Source: UBA12202 sp002691725 (GTDB taxonomy: Bacteria > Pseudomonadota > Alphaproteobacteria > Puniceispirillales > UBA1172). Taken from it: 64,000 bases of DNA. This document shows positions 8,540 to 17,842 of the stretch, piece after piece (positions within the stretch are counted from its first letter, which is position 1; each line of letters opens with the position of its first letter). The notes under the pieces were generated by a model. The model was not told the DNA's origin and did no database searches. It saw only the letters and a list, made by a program, of their open reading frames with translations. The stretch is taken from contig CBFIAU010000011.1 in NCBI GenBank assembly GCA_965660675.1, positions 1 through 64,000 of the forward strand, read 5' to 3'. The position numbers and the translations under genes are program-made.

Positions 8540-9760
8540 TTAGCTTGCATCGAGATGAAACGCCGTATGCAGGCTTCGGACAGCAAGTTCTTTATACTCT
8601 GACGCAATCAAAACGCTGATCTTAATCTCAGAAGTTGAGATCACCTCTATATTAATACCTTTTTCCGCCAATGTTTCAAACATCGTTTTTGCGATACCGG
8701 GCTGGCTCCGCATAGCCACACCAACAACAGATATTTTGCAAACATGCGATGATGTGATCATGTCGGCGCAGGTGATGACTTTCCTGACCTCATCCAGAAC
8801 CTTGCGTGTGCGCTCTAAATCTGTTTCAGGAACGGAAAATGTAATATCCGTCTTGCCCGGCTCACTAGCGGCGGTTTGCACAATCATATCAACATTGATA
8901 TGGGCATCTGCCAAATCACCAAAGATCTTTGCCGCAATCCCGGGAGAGTCCTCAATAGCAACAAGCGTTACCTTGGCTTCATCAAGACTGAACGCAATGC
9001 CACTGACTAAATTTTTTTCCATTTCTGATTTCTCCTCAATAACCATTGTTCCGGGGCTATCCTCAAAGCTGGACAAAACCTGAAGCTTTACCCCATGCCG
9101 CATCGCCATTGCGACCGAACGGGTTTGCAATACCTTGGCGCCACCAGAAGCCATTTCCAGCATTTCCTCAAACGTAATATTATCCAATTTTGTTGCCTTC
9201 GGCACCATCCGTGGATCACAGGTATAAACCCCGTCAACATCAGTGAAGATATCACAACGATCAGCACGCAGTGCCGCCGCTAATGCTACCGCCGATGTGT
9301 CAGAACCGCCACGTCCCAGCGTTGTGATCCGGTGATTTGGGCCAATCCCCTGAAAGCCGGCAACAACCGCGACCTGACCCATACTAAGCCGCTCACTCAA
9401 TATTGCCGTATCAATAGACTCAATTCGCGCCGAGCCATGAGCATCATCCGTATGAATAGGGATTTGCCAGCCCAGCCATGAGCGCGCATCAACACCAATA
9501 TCCTGAAGCGCAATAGCCAAGAGTCCGACCGTCACCTGCTCACCTGATGCCACAACAGCATCATATTCACGCGCATCATGAAATGTGCCGCATTGTTTTG
9601 CCCATGTCACCAATTGGTTGGTCGTTCCTGACATAGCAGACACCACAACAGCGACTTCGTGGCCGGCGTCAACAGTAGCCTTTACCTTTTGCGCCACCGC
9701 CTTGATGCGCTCAACTGAGCCAACCGACGTTCCGCCAAATTTCTGTACAATTCGTGCCAT
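8540..9760 (-). CDS. lysC: aspartate kinase
   Basis: Phosphorylates aspartate in the first step toward lysine, threonine and methionine. The N-terminal kinase domain carries KFGGTSVGS at residues 7-15 and GRGGSDTSAVALAAAL near 150. Two ACT regulatory domains follow from about residue 265, so feedback inhibition by lysine and/or threonine is expected. The 406 residues match the monofunctional alphaproteobacterial enzyme. It is divergent from ubiG, a common alphaproteobacterial arrangement. Confidence 0.96.
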   Translation of the reverse strand: MARIVQKFGGTSVGSVERIKAVAQKVKATVDAGHEVAVVVSAMSGTTNQLVTWAKQCGTFHDAREYDAVVASGEQVTVGLLAIALQDIGVDARSWLGWQIPIHTDDAHGSARIESIDTAILSERLSMGQVAVVAGFQGIGPNHRITTLGRGGSDTSAVALAAALRADRCDIFTDVDGVYTCDPRMVPKATKLDNITFEEMLEMASGGAKVLQTRSVAMAMRHGVKLQVLSSFEDSPGTMVIEEKSEMEKNLVSGIAFSLDEAKVTLVAIEDSPGIAAKIFGDLADAHINVDMIVQTAASEPGKTDITFSVPETDLERTRKVLDEVRKVITCADMITSSHVCKISVVGVAMRSQPGIAKTMFETLAEKGINIEVISTSEIKISVLIASEYKELAVRSLHTAFHLDAS

Positions 9761-9871
9761 CTTGATGTAACCTCAACAAATGCGCTACCGCCATTCCTGA
9801 TAAAGCGAAATGGCAGATATTTGCCATTCAATAAACGGAATCATCGCTTTGGGCAAGAAGGGTTTGACATC

Positions 9872-10642
9872 ATGACTAATGCTAAAGTGAATAATGATCA
9901 CACAACTACCGATCCTGATGAGATTGCGCGTTTTGATAAAATGGGCGCGGATTGGTGGGATGAAACAGGTATTTTTCGCGCTCTGCATCGCCTGACGCCT
10001 GTTCGTATGCGCTATATAAAGCATCATTTGGCTCGCCTGCGGCCTGATAGCATCAACCGCAAATCATCAACACCTCTAGCCGGGATATCAGTTGTTGATA
10101 TTGGCTGCGGCGGCGGCTTGCTGGCTGAACCATTGGCTCGGCTAGGAGCAAATGTGACGGGCATTGATATGAGCAAAGTCGCCATTGATGCCGCTAGCGC
10201 CCATGCAAACGCAGCTAATCTGCCTATCACCTATCGGTTAATCAGCGCCGAAGATTTAGCTGGCGAAGGCGCCCAATTTGATATGGTGATTGCATCCGAA
10301 GTCATCGAGCATGTTGCCGATCGGGTGGCGTTTCTGACCGCTATGGCTAATTTGGGGCGCCCCGATTTACCCGCCATTGCCATCATAACCACAATTAGCC
10401 GAAATATAATCGCAACTGTGCTGGCCAAATATGCGGCGGAATATCTGTTGCGGCTAGCCCCGCCCGGCGCCCATGATGCGGCAAAGTTTATCACGCCAAA
10501 AACATTGCGGGGTGCGGCAAAGGCAGCTGGCATTGACATTGACGATATTACTGGTATTCGGCCAAGTCTTTTAAGCGGATTTGCATTAGGCGGGCCGCCG
10601 GTGATGAATTATGCCGCCGCTGGATTAATTCAGCCCGAATAA
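9872..10642 (+). CDS. ubiG: ubiquinone biosynthesis O-methyltransferase
   Basis: SAM-dependent enzyme that carries out both O-methylations in ubiquinone synthesis. The N-terminal signature FDKMGADWWDETG is diagnostic of UbiG. SAM motif I, VVDIGCGGG, is at about 74-82 and the GIDMS acidic loop follows. The start at 9872 is preceded by GAAGGG; an upstream in-frame extension of 17 codons is not needed. The gene ends 15 bases from the convergent DUF1178 gene. Confidence 0.95.
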   Translation: MTNAKVNNDHTTTDPDEIARFDKMGADWWDETGIFRALHRLTPVRMRYIKHHLARLRPDSINRKSSTPLAGISVVDIGCGGGLLAEPLARLGANVTGIDMSKVAIDAASAHANAANLPITYRLISAEDLAGEGAQFDMVIASEVIEHVADRVAFLTAMANLGRPDLPAIAIITTISRNIIATVLAKYAAEYLLRLAPPGAHDAAKFITPKTLRGAAKAAGIDIDDITGIRPSLLSGFALGGPPVMNYAAAGLIQPE

Positions 10643-10657
10643 AGCCGTTCCTGAATA

Positions 10658-11194
10658 TCAGTTATCTTTAGGCAAGTCGGGCATAGGGAAAATCTCAATC
10701 CCCTCATCAATCAGCTCTTCGACGTCATCATTGCTGGCATTGCCATAAATACCGTGTTCTTTCTCATCACCATAATGAATACGGCGAGCGGTATTGGCAA
10801 AATCATCACCAACATTATCAAAATTATCCTCAACCTGTTTGCGCATGGCACGCATTTGGGTAATTAGGGCGGTGGCTTGTTTGGCAAGCTGGCCTGGATC
10901 CATTTGCGCGGCGTCAAATTCAGGCTGATTTAGCGGGGGCTGATTTGGTGCTGGAAGATCAGGTGCTGGCAGATTGGGGGTAGGCAGATTAGGGGGCGGA
11001 AGTTGAGGCATTGAATTGCCTTTAGCCCCTAGATTTGGTGTCATTAAAGCTTTTGATATGTTGTCATCACCGCAGACAGCACAGGTTACCCAGCCCGCTT
11101 CATGCTGACGTTCATATTCAGCTGAGGAGCCAAACCACGCTTCGAATTCATGGTCATTTTTACATTTAAGCGTAAACTTGATCATAATTTTCAT
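10658..11194 (-). CDS. DUF1178 family protein
   Basis: Small protein of the DUF1178 family, function unknown. The N-terminus reads like a zinc ribbon: C11, then C38 and C41 in TCAVCG, with the conserved HEFEAWFGSS. Residues 63-93 are an unusual proline-rich insert made of five-residue units of the type NLPxP, encoded by a 15-bp tandem repeat. The C-terminal half (about 98-178) is the conserved helical part with ARRIHYGDE. The start is taken at the ATG just before IKFTLKC; the longer frame overlapping secA is ignored. In many alphaproteobacteria this family lies beside a nitrilase-like gene; here it is about 7 kb from the one in this window. Confidence 0.85.
   Translation of the reverse strand: MKIMIKFTLKCKNDHEFEAWFGSSAEYERQHEAGWVTCAVCGDDNISKALMTPNLGAKGNSMPQLPPPNLPTPNLPAPDLPAPNQPPLNQPEFDAAQMDPGQLAKQATALITQMRAMRKQVEDNFDNVGDDFANTARRIHYGDEKEHGIYGNASNDDVEELIDEGIEIFPMPDLPKDN
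10923..11012. repeat. six 15-bp in-frame tandem repeats in the DUF1178 gene
   Basis: Six 15-base units starting at 10923, 10938, 10953, 10968, 10983 and 10998 vary around GGCAGATTAGGTGCT. On the coding (minus) strand they give a run of proline-rich pentapeptides. Unit length is a multiple of three, so the frame is kept. Confidence 0.85.
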
Positions 11195-11265
11195 ATATTG
11201 GAGTGATCTCTGATTTTCAAGAGAATTCCAAAAAACGCTGATGAGCCACGCCTGCCAGAAACCGC

Positions 11266-13902
11266 TTAAAGCGCCCCGTGGCAGTGTTTGAACTTCTTCC
11301 CGGAGCCGCAAGGACATGCGGCATTGCGTGGGGTTTTGCCTGATATAGCGCTTGCCGCCCCGGCGCGATTAGCCGCCGCTTTTTGGGCTGGTGTTTCGAT
11401 AGGCGACACAGCAGAGCCGTCCGTTGCCTCTAATGCTTCCTCTGCGTCAGGCTGGCGAAACTGAATATGCGCCATGACTGAGGTGATTGTTCGGCGCAAA
11501 TTATCCAGCATATAATTAAACAGGGTAAACGCCTCACGTTTATATTCATCAAGGGGGTTTTTCTGTGCATAGGCACGCAATGAGACACTCTGTTTCATAT
11601 GATCGAGAGCCAGTAAATGCTCTTTCCAGCTTTGATCAAGCACCTGAAGCAATAATGATTTTTCGGCCTGACGCATAATATCAGCACCAATCGAAGCGGT
11701 TTTTTCCGCCTGCCGGTGATCGGCCATCTTAATCATTCGCTCTTTAATGGCTTCTTGATCCATGCCATCCTCAGCGAACCAGTCTTTTGCCGGAACTTCC
11801 AGTCCAAGCAAGCGCACCGCGCTATCGGTCATGCCCTCAGCATCCCAGCTATCATGATAAGTACCATCAGGAATAGCCTCTGCAATCAAGTCATCAATGA
11901 CATCATAACGCATATCTTTGATTGTTGCGGCAACGTCTTCGGCATCCATAATCTCTCGCCGTTGCTCAAAAATGACTTTTCGTTGGTCATTCATGACATC
12001 ATCAAATTTCAACAATTGTTTACGCATTTCAAAATTACGCGCTTCAACCTTTGACTGGGCTTTTTCAATGGCTTTATTGATCCATGGATGGATAATCGCC
12101 TCACCTTTTTCAAGCCCTAATCGGCCGAGAATCGAATCGAGACGCTCAGAGCCAAAGATTCGCATTAAATCATCTTGCAGGGATAGATAGAACTTCGATG
12201 CACCCGGATCACCTTGACGCCCTGAACGGCCGCGCAACTGATTATCAATGCGGCGTGATTCATGACGTTCCGTGCCAATCACATAAAGCCCGCCAGCATC
12301 AAGCGCTTTTTGCCTGGCTTCTGTTACCTCAGCCAAAATCTCCTGACGCTTCTTATCATCGTCAACATCGGCAAGGCGGGCATCAAGATTGCCGCCAAGC
12401 TGAATATCGGTGCCGCGACCAGCCATGTTAGTGGCAATGGTAACACTGCCCGGAATACCAGCATCAGCGATAATCATCGCTTCTTGTTCATGAAACTTCG
12501 CGTTCAGCACCTGATGCGGAATTTTCTGTTGCTTCAGCTCACGCGACAGCAGTTCCGATTTTTCAATACTGACCGTGCCAACAAGAATAGGCTGACCACG
12601 ATCACGGCAATCCATAATCTGATCAATCACCGCCTGGTCACGTTCGGCGCTGGTCCGATACACTTCATCATGATGATCTTTTCGGGTAACGGGTTTATTG
12701 GTTGGAATAGCGACCACAGATAATCCATAGATTTCTGAAAACTCGCCAGCCTCGGTCATCGCCGTTCCTGTCATCCCGGCCAGTTTTTTGTAAAGCCTGA
12801 ACAGGTTTTGATAGGTGATAGATGCCAGTGTCTGATTCTCTGGCATGACATCAAGCTCTTCCCGCGCTTCTAATGCCTGATGCAGACCTTCGCCAAATCG
12901 GCGGCCTTCCATAGCACGTCCAGTAAACTCATCAATAATGACGATTTTGGACTGTTTGATCATATAATGGGTGTCGCGCTGAAACAAATGATGCGCCCGC
13001 AAACCCATATTGATGTGATGCAACAGCGAAATGTTTTCCGCATCAAAAAGACTGCCAGATGTGATTAATCCAGCATCTATCAAAATCTGCTCAGCATGTT
13101 CAGTGCCTTCATCAGTCAAGGTTACATTGCGCTGTTTTTCATCAACAACAAAATCACTCTCAATAAACTTGGGGATGAGCTTATCAACAGCGACATATAA
13201 CTCCGATGAAGTTTCCGCCTGACCAGAGATAACAAGCGGCGTTCTTGCCTCATCAATGAGAATCGAGTCAACCTCATCAACAATCGCAAAATAAGGCTCA
13301 CGCTGAACCATATCTTCGAGCCTGAACTTCATGTTATCGCGAAGATAATCAAAGCCAATCTCATTATTCGTCGCATAGGTGACATCTGCCGCATAAGCGA
13401 CACGGCGCTCTTCATCTGTCATGCCTGATTTGATACAGCCGACAGTTAATCCCAGAAATTGATAAATCTGCCCCATCCACTGGCTATCACGCTCAGCCAG
13501 ATAATCATTCACGGTCACCACATGAACGCCTCTTTTGGTCAAGGCATTTAGATAAACGGCCAATGTCGCAACAAGGGTTTTGCCCTCACCTGTTTTCATC
13601 TCAGTGATCTGGCCTTTGTGAAGCACGATGCCGCCCATCATCTGAACATCAAAATGGCGTTGGCCAATGCTTCGCTTAGCTGCCTCACGGACGGTCGCAA
13701 AGGCTTCGGGGAGCAGCTCATCCAATGATGCGCCATCTGCGAGTTTTTGGCGCAATACATCAGTTTGCGCCCTTATTGTCGTATCATCCCATTCGGCAAT
13801 CTGATCTTCGAGTCCATTGATCTTGTCAACCAAGGGTAACATTTCCTTGATATTGCGATCATTGCTATTGCCAAAAAGGGCTTTTTTGAGAGAAGAAAAC
13901 AT
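11266..13902 (-). CDS. secA: protein translocase ATPase SecA
   Basis: Motor of the Sec pathway, driving unfolded preproteins through SecYEG with ATP. The Walker A GEGKT is at about 105-109 and the DEVDS Walker B near 210. The C-terminus ends in the SEC-C zinc motif, CPCGSGKKFKHCH, used to bind SecB and phospholipid. Start at 13902 (MFSSLKK) agrees with the family; a 16-codon upstream extension has no support. The 878 residues are typical. Located divergently from a secreted peptidyl-prolyl isomerase. Confidence 0.97.
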   Translation of the reverse strand: MFSSLKKALFGNSNDRNIKEMLPLVDKINGLEDQIAEWDDTTIRAQTDVLRQKLADGASLDELLPEAFATVREAAKRSIGQRHFDVQMMGGIVLHKGQITEMKTGEGKTLVATLAVYLNALTKRGVHVVTVNDYLAERDSQWMGQIYQFLGLTVGCIKSGMTDEERRVAYAADVTYATNNEIGFDYLRDNMKFRLEDMVQREPYFAIVDEVDSILIDEARTPLVISGQAETSSELYVAVDKLIPKFIESDFVVDEKQRNVTLTDEGTEHAEQILIDAGLITSGSLFDAENISLLHHINMGLRAHHLFQRDTHYMIKQSKIVIIDEFTGRAMEGRRFGEGLHQALEAREELDVMPENQTLASITYQNLFRLYKKLAGMTGTAMTEAGEFSEIYGLSVVAIPTNKPVTRKDHHDEVYRTSAERDQAVIDQIMDCRDRGQPILVGTVSIEKSELLSRELKQQKIPHQVLNAKFHEQEAMIIADAGIPGSVTIATNMAGRGTDIQLGGNLDARLADVDDDKKRQEILAEVTEARQKALDAGGLYVIGTERHESRRIDNQLRGRSGRQGDPGASKFYLSLQDDLMRIFGSERLDSILGRLGLEKGEAIIHPWINKAIEKAQSKVEARNFEMRKQLLKFDDVMNDQRKVIFEQRREIMDAEDVAATIKDMRYDVIDDLIAEAIPDGTYHDSWDAEGMTDSAVRLLGLEVPAKDWFAEDGMDQEAIKERMIKMADHRQAEKTASIGADIMRQAEKSLLLQVLDQSWKEHLLALDHMKQSVSLRAYAQKNPLDEYKREAFTLFNYMLDNLRRTITSVMAHIQFRQPDAEEALEATDGSAVSPIETPAQKAAANRAGAASAISGKTPRNAACPCGSGKKFKHCHGAL

Positions 13903-13952
13903 GTGACTTAACTTAATATAGGTGTTTCCAAAATAGAGTACAATAGTCATAC

Positions 13953-13981
13953 CCCATAGGGTGCGTCTTGGCTATTGTCAA
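13953..13981 (-). promoter_or_regulatory. candidate secA promoter
   Basis: On the minus strand a perfect TTGACA (13976-13981) is followed after 17 bases by TATGGG (13953-13958), about 50 bases before the secA start. The -35 is ideal and the -10 weak, so this is a candidate only. Confidence 0.35.
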
Positions 13982-14105
13982 TATTTGCTATGGATTAAAG
14001 AGCAAGGCATAAAAAATCCTTTTTCTGAACAGTTGCTACAACAGCCTCAACATGATAGCGATAGTGTATATTAATACCTGTTATTTCAAACGTCTTTTCA
14101 TCCCC

Positions 14106-14161
14106 GGTCAGACCTTAATGGTCAGACCTTAACGGCCATACCTTTACGGCCAGACCTATTT
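14106..14161. repeat. four 14-bp tandem repeats upstream of the parvulin gene
   Basis: Four contiguous 14-base units (14106, 14120, 14134, 14148) follow the pattern GGTCAGACCTTAAT with substitutions only. They end two bases before the TAGGAG ribosome binding site of the downstream gene, so they form its 5' untranslated region. Confidence 0.9.
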
Positions 14162-14173
14162 TAGGAGCATCCT

Positions 14174-15085
14174 ATGGCTATTCTTACATCACCCCAGCGT
14201 TTATTGGCATGGTTTGGCTGTTGCACCGTTTTTATTGTATCAACCGTGATCGCAACGGCGGCGTTTCAACCCATGGCACAGGCACAAGACACGGGCTCAA
14301 CCGCCGATCCAACCAATGATATCTCAAAAATTGTTGCGACCATTGATGGTGACGATATTACGCTAAATCTGGTGATAGCCATGATGAGCCAACTGCCTCC
14401 GCAATATCGCAACCAACCTTTTGAAGTCTTATATGAGCCTGTGCTTGATGACATTATTGACACACGGCTTGCCGCCGCCGCCGCCAAACGAGGCGGCATT
14501 GCCGATGATCCCTTGATTGAGGAGCTAGCGCAACGAGCATATGATCGGGTGATGGCAGAAGCATGGATTAGCCTGGAAATTCAGCAGAATATTACCGATG
14601 AAATGGTTGAGGCGCGGTATGCTGAACTGGCAAGTGATTTGACGCTACGCGAAGAGATTAGCGCGCGTCATATTCTGGTGACTAGCGAAGATGAGGCTAA
14701 TGCCATCATCACGCGGCTTAATAATGGTGAAGATTTTGCGTCCCTTGCCACTGAATTATCAACCGGGCCCAGTGCTCCTAATGGCGGCAATCTAGGGTTT
14801 TTCAAACGTGGGGATATGGTTCCTGATTTCTCTGATGCGGCCTTTGCGCTAGAGGTCGATAGCTATTCTGAGGAGCCTGTTGAAAGCAATTTTGGCTGGC
14901 ATGTTATCAAAGTTGACGATAAAAGAGTGCTTGATTTGCCGCCCCTTGATAATATCCGTAGTCAGCTGGTTGAGATTATGACCTCTGAGCTGGCAACGCA
15001 GCTTGCTGATGAGCTATATGAAAAGGCAACAATCAGACGTCTTAGCGTTGATAAAATTATATCAGCATCAGAGGCAACCGAATAA
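14174..15085 (+). CDS. parvulin-type peptidyl-prolyl cis-trans isomerase, exported
   Basis: Periplasmic foldase or chaperone of the SurA/PrsA class. An N-terminal signal peptide ends near AQAQ (residue 37). A helical chaperone-like region follows (about 50-155), then a PpiC/rotamase domain (about 160-250) with SARHILV, the GGNLGFF turn, MVPDFSDAAF and the FGWHVIKV strand. The 303 residues fit the single-parvulin alphaproteobacterial family. TAGGAG six bases before the ATG fixes the start. Its position next to secA suits a role in handling newly exported proteins. Confidence 0.92.
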   Translation: MAILTSPQRLLAWFGCCTVFIVSTVIATAAFQPMAQAQDTGSTADPTNDISKIVATIDGDDITLNLVIAMMSQLPPQYRNQPFEVLYEPVLDDIIDTRLAAAAAKRGGIADDPLIEELAQRAYDRVMAEAWISLEIQQNITDEMVEARYAELASDLTLREEISARHILVTSEDEANAIITRLNNGEDFASLATELSTGPSAPNGGNLGFFKRGDMVPDFSDAAFALEVDSYSEEPVESNFGWHVIKVDDKRVLDLPPLDNIRSQLVEIMTSELATQLADELYEKATIRRLSVDKIISASEATE

Positions 15086-15103
15086 ACGCCAATAAAAGCA
15101 TTT

Positions 15104-15127
15104 GTATAAGATATGGTATAAGAAATA
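15104..15127. repeat. 12-bp direct duplication
   Basis: Two copies of GTATAAGAWATR (15104-15115 and 15116-15127) lie between the parvulin gene and argJ. Short, but of the same kind as the other tandem duplications in this window. Confidence 0.5.
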
Positions 15128-15150
15128 GTAACGCAAATTTAGGTCATGTT

Positions 15151-16383
15151 ATGAAACGATCTCCATTGGCGCCCTCTGTCCAGTCGCCGCTTACTGCTGT
15201 TGATGGCGCTCAGCTCAATACAGCGCATACAGGAATAAAATATAAAGACCGCGATGATGTGATGATCATGTGCTTTGATCAGCCGGTTGCTGTGGCGGCG
15301 GTATTAACCCGATCGCTGACCGCATCTGCGCCTGTTGATTGGTGCCGAAAGGTTCTATCGAAAGGCCAGACCAGAGCGATTTTATGTAATGCCGGTAATG
15401 CCAATGCCTTTACCGGTGCGGCAGGGGCGGTGGCGGCAGAACGCTGCGCGCAAGCTGTGGCAGAGGCGGGTGGATATTCAGCCGACCAAGTTATGCTGGC
15501 CTCAACCGGGGTCATAGGTGAGGTCTTGCCAGATGATCTGATCATCCCGCATATTGCCGCGCTGATGGCAAACTCAGCCAGCACCGACAGCAAATGGCTA
15601 GCTGCCGCTGAGGCTATTCGGACAACCGATACATTCGCCAAAGCCGCCAGCCGCCAAACCAACATTGGCGGTACCATTATCACCATCACCGGCATTGCCA
15701 AAGGCTCAGGGATGATTGCCCCTGATATGGCCACCATGCTTAGCTTTATTGCAACTGACGCTGATCTGCCATCAGCGGTTCTGCAAGATGTGCTGTCACG
15801 CCTCACCGACCAAAGTTTTAATGCCATAACCGTAGATGGGGATACCTCAACCAGCGATACGGTCATCATGGTAGCCACCGCAAGCGCGAAGCACCCGCCT
15901 GTTGCTTCTGCTCATGATGATGTCTTGGCTGATTTTTGTGAGGCGCTGAAAAGCCTGATGGTAGAGCTGGCAACCTTAATCGTTCGTGATGGCGAAGGCG
16001 CCACGAAATTAATCCAGATCAATGTTAGCGGGGCAGATCATGATGCGGCCGCTAAACGCATTGGATTGACGATTGGCAATTCACCACTGGTCAAAACTGC
16101 GATTGCTGGCGAAGACGCCAATTGGGGACGGATTGTCATGGCGGTTGGCAAATCTGGCGAAAAAGCCGATCGTGACAGATTAGAAATTGCTATTGGCGGT
16201 GTTGCGATCACCCGTGATGGGATGTGTCGGCCTGATTACGATGAAAGCATGGTGACTGCCCATATGAAAGGTGATGAGATTTGCATTGACGTCAATCTCA
16301 ATATCGGGGCAGGGCAAGCGACAATCTGGACATGTGACCTGACCCAGCAATATATTATTATCAATGCTGATTATCGAAGCTAA
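15151..16383 (+). CDS. argJ: bifunctional glutamate N-acetyltransferase / ornithine acetyltransferase
   Basis: ArgJ moves the acetyl group from N-acetylornithine to glutamate and can also use acetyl-CoA, closing the cyclic arginine pathway. The self-processing site is seen in APDMATMLSF: cleavage is expected between A194 and T195, with T195 the catalytic nucleophile of the beta chain. The acetyl-CoA-site residues around LCNAGNANA (78-86) are present. 410 residues is normal. The stop codon shares one base with the start of the downstream mutT (TAATG), so the two are coupled. Confidence 0.96.
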   Translation: MKRSPLAPSVQSPLTAVDGAQLNTAHTGIKYKDRDDVMIMCFDQPVAVAAVLTRSLTASAPVDWCRKVLSKGQTRAILCNAGNANAFTGAAGAVAAERCAQAVAEAGGYSADQVMLASTGVIGEVLPDDLIIPHIAALMANSASTDSKWLAAAEAIRTTDTFAKAASRQTNIGGTIITITGIAKGSGMIAPDMATMLSFIATDADLPSAVLQDVLSRLTDQSFNAITVDGDTSTSDTVIMVATASAKHPPVASAHDDVLADFCEALKSLMVELATLIVRDGEGATKLIQINVSGADHDAAAKRIGLTIGNSPLVKTAIAGEDANWGRIVMAVGKSGEKADRDRLEIAIGGVAITRDGMCRPDYDESMVTAHMKGDEICIDVNLNIGAGQATIWTCDLTQQYIIINADYRS

Positions 16384-16817
16384 TGCCGCAACAGCCTAAA
16401 AATCCGAACCCATTGGCAAAACCGCAATTATTAGTTAGCGCCGCCGCCTTAATTGATAGTGATGGCAGAGTGTTGCTAGCCAAGCGTCCAGAAGGCAAAG
16501 CTATGGCCGGGTTGTGGGAGTTTCCGGGCGGCAAGGTTGAGCCGGGCGAGACCCCTGAAAAGGCCCTGATCAGAGAGCTGAAAGAGGAGCTGGCGATCAA
16601 TACAATCACGTCATGTCTGGCGCCATTGGCGTTTGCTAGTCATGATTATGATGATATGCATCTGATCCTGTTGCTTTATGCGTGCAGGCGCTGGCATGGG
16701 CAAGCTATCCATCAAGAAGGGGGTGAGATCGCATGGGTGAGAGCCCCGCGGTTACGCGACTACCCCATGCCGGCTGCGGATATTCCGTTAATATCCATGC
16801 TTCAGGATTGGCTTTAA
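16383..16817 (+). CDS. mutT: 8-oxo-dGTP diphosphatase (Nudix hydrolase)
   Basis: Removes oxidised dGTP from the nucleotide pool. The Nudix box starts at G50: GKVEPGE, then seven residues, then RELKEE at 64-69. The final glycine of the consensus is alanine here (A71), a tolerated change. An argJ-mutT pair is common in alphaproteobacteria. The start ATG overlaps the argJ stop by one base. Length 144 is typical. Confidence 0.92.
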   Translation: MPQQPKNPNPLAKPQLLVSAAALIDSDGRVLLAKRPEGKAMAGLWEFPGGKVEPGETPEKALIRELKEELAINTITSCLAPLAFASHDYDDMHLILLLYACRRWHGQAIHQEGGEIAWVRAPRLRDYPMPAADIPLISMLQDWL

Positions 16818-16831
16818 GGCTGGCTTTAGGA
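16808..16831. repeat. 12-bp duplication spanning the mutT stop codon
   Basis: Two imperfect copies of YTGGCTTTARGG (16808-16819 and 16820-16831). The first contains the mutT stop TAA at 16815-16817. Confidence 0.55.
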
Positions 16832-16836
16832 TACGG

Positions 16837-17739
16837 CTAGTCTTGTTGATTATCCTGATCTGAGTTTAGAAAGTCCCCTAAATGCACTTCTGCTGACCCC
16901 GGTTTAAGCGGTTTCGGCTGATCAGGTGATGGCGACCATGCGGTTAATGTGATCAGCTCAATCTCCGCGCTGATCCGTTGATCATCGGTTTGAAAGCGGT
17001 CTTGATAGAGCTTTATAGCCTGCATCATTGTATCTTTTCTGGTCATATGGTTAGCTCGCCCCAATAGCGCATTAGTCTCCCCCATTTGCCGCAATTCGCG
17101 CATCATATGAAAGGGATCAGGCCAAGTAATCGAAAGCGTGTCACTATCAGCAACCGGCAAGCCAAAGCCCGCCCGCCCAAGCAAGCCGCCTAAATCACGG
17201 ATATCAGCCATTGGTAAGACGCGAGGCGATAAGCCGCCAGCGGTTTGGCTTTCCGCCTCAGCAAGACATGACCGCAAGCCGCTAAAGCTCACCCCTCCTG
17301 CCATTGATAACAGCAGTAATCCATCAGGCTTAAGCCATTGCCGCATCCGCGCCAGCATCCCCGGCAAATCATTAACCCAATGCAGTGAGAAGGCCGACAT
17401 AATGGCATCAAATGTCGCCTCACCAAACATCATATTATCATAATCAACAACACATGATGGTGTATCAGCCGCCGTGTAGCGCGCCATACCATGCGCTGGA
17501 TCAGCGCAAATCACCCGATCAACTTTTCCTGATGCAAGGGCCGCTTTGGTCATTTCACCATGATGTGAGCCTAGATCAAGGACAAGCGGGAAATGGCGTT
17601 TAACGATCTCCAGGCGATCAGCCAATCGGTCGGCGGCAGCTTGTTTAAGAAAATTGACATTGCCAAACCCGGCGGCGGCGCGTTCACGATGCCGGCGATG
17701 GGCAAGCGTATCAATTAATTGAGGAACATGTGCGGTCAT
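16837..17739 (-). CDS. SAM-dependent methyltransferase (BioC / NDUFAF5-like)
   Basis: Class I methyltransferase. LVLDLGSHHGEMT near residues 52-64 is SAM motif I, and the region around FDAIMSAFSLHWVNDLPGM is typical of the BioC/NDUFAF5 branch. The N-terminal RRHRERAAAGF resembles the alphaproteobacterial relatives of mitochondrial NDUFAF5, an assembly factor for complex I. Nothing else in the window is from biotin synthesis, so the NDUFAF5-like role is slightly favoured, but this is inference. The start is the ATG at 17739; the frame opens six codons earlier at a TTG without a binding site. Convergent with mutT. Confidence 0.8.
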   Translation of the reverse strand: MTAHVPQLIDTLAHRRHRERAAAGFGNVNFLKQAAADRLADRLEIVKRHFPLVLDLGSHHGEMTKAALASGKVDRVICADPAHGMARYTAADTPSCVVDYDNMMFGEATFDAIMSAFSLHWVNDLPGMLARMRQWLKPDGLLLLSMAGGVSFSGLRSCLAEAESQTAGGLSPRVLPMADIRDLGGLLGRAGFGLPVADSDTLSITWPDPFHMMRELRQMGETNALLGRANHMTRKDTMMQAIKLYQDRFQTDDQRISAEIELITLTAWSPSPDQPKPLKPGSAEVHLGDFLNSDQDNQQD

Positions 17740-17842
17740 GGCTGTCGTCACTATCAATAGTTATATTATCATAACATGCCTTGATCATAAAAACACCGCT
17801 GCATTAGGGTTTTATTAATCTTTTGCAGGCATAATATGTTTT

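Noticed and set aside
12262..12723. 153-codon frame antisense to secA
   Set aside because: Shadow of a strongly supported conserved gene; no start signal.
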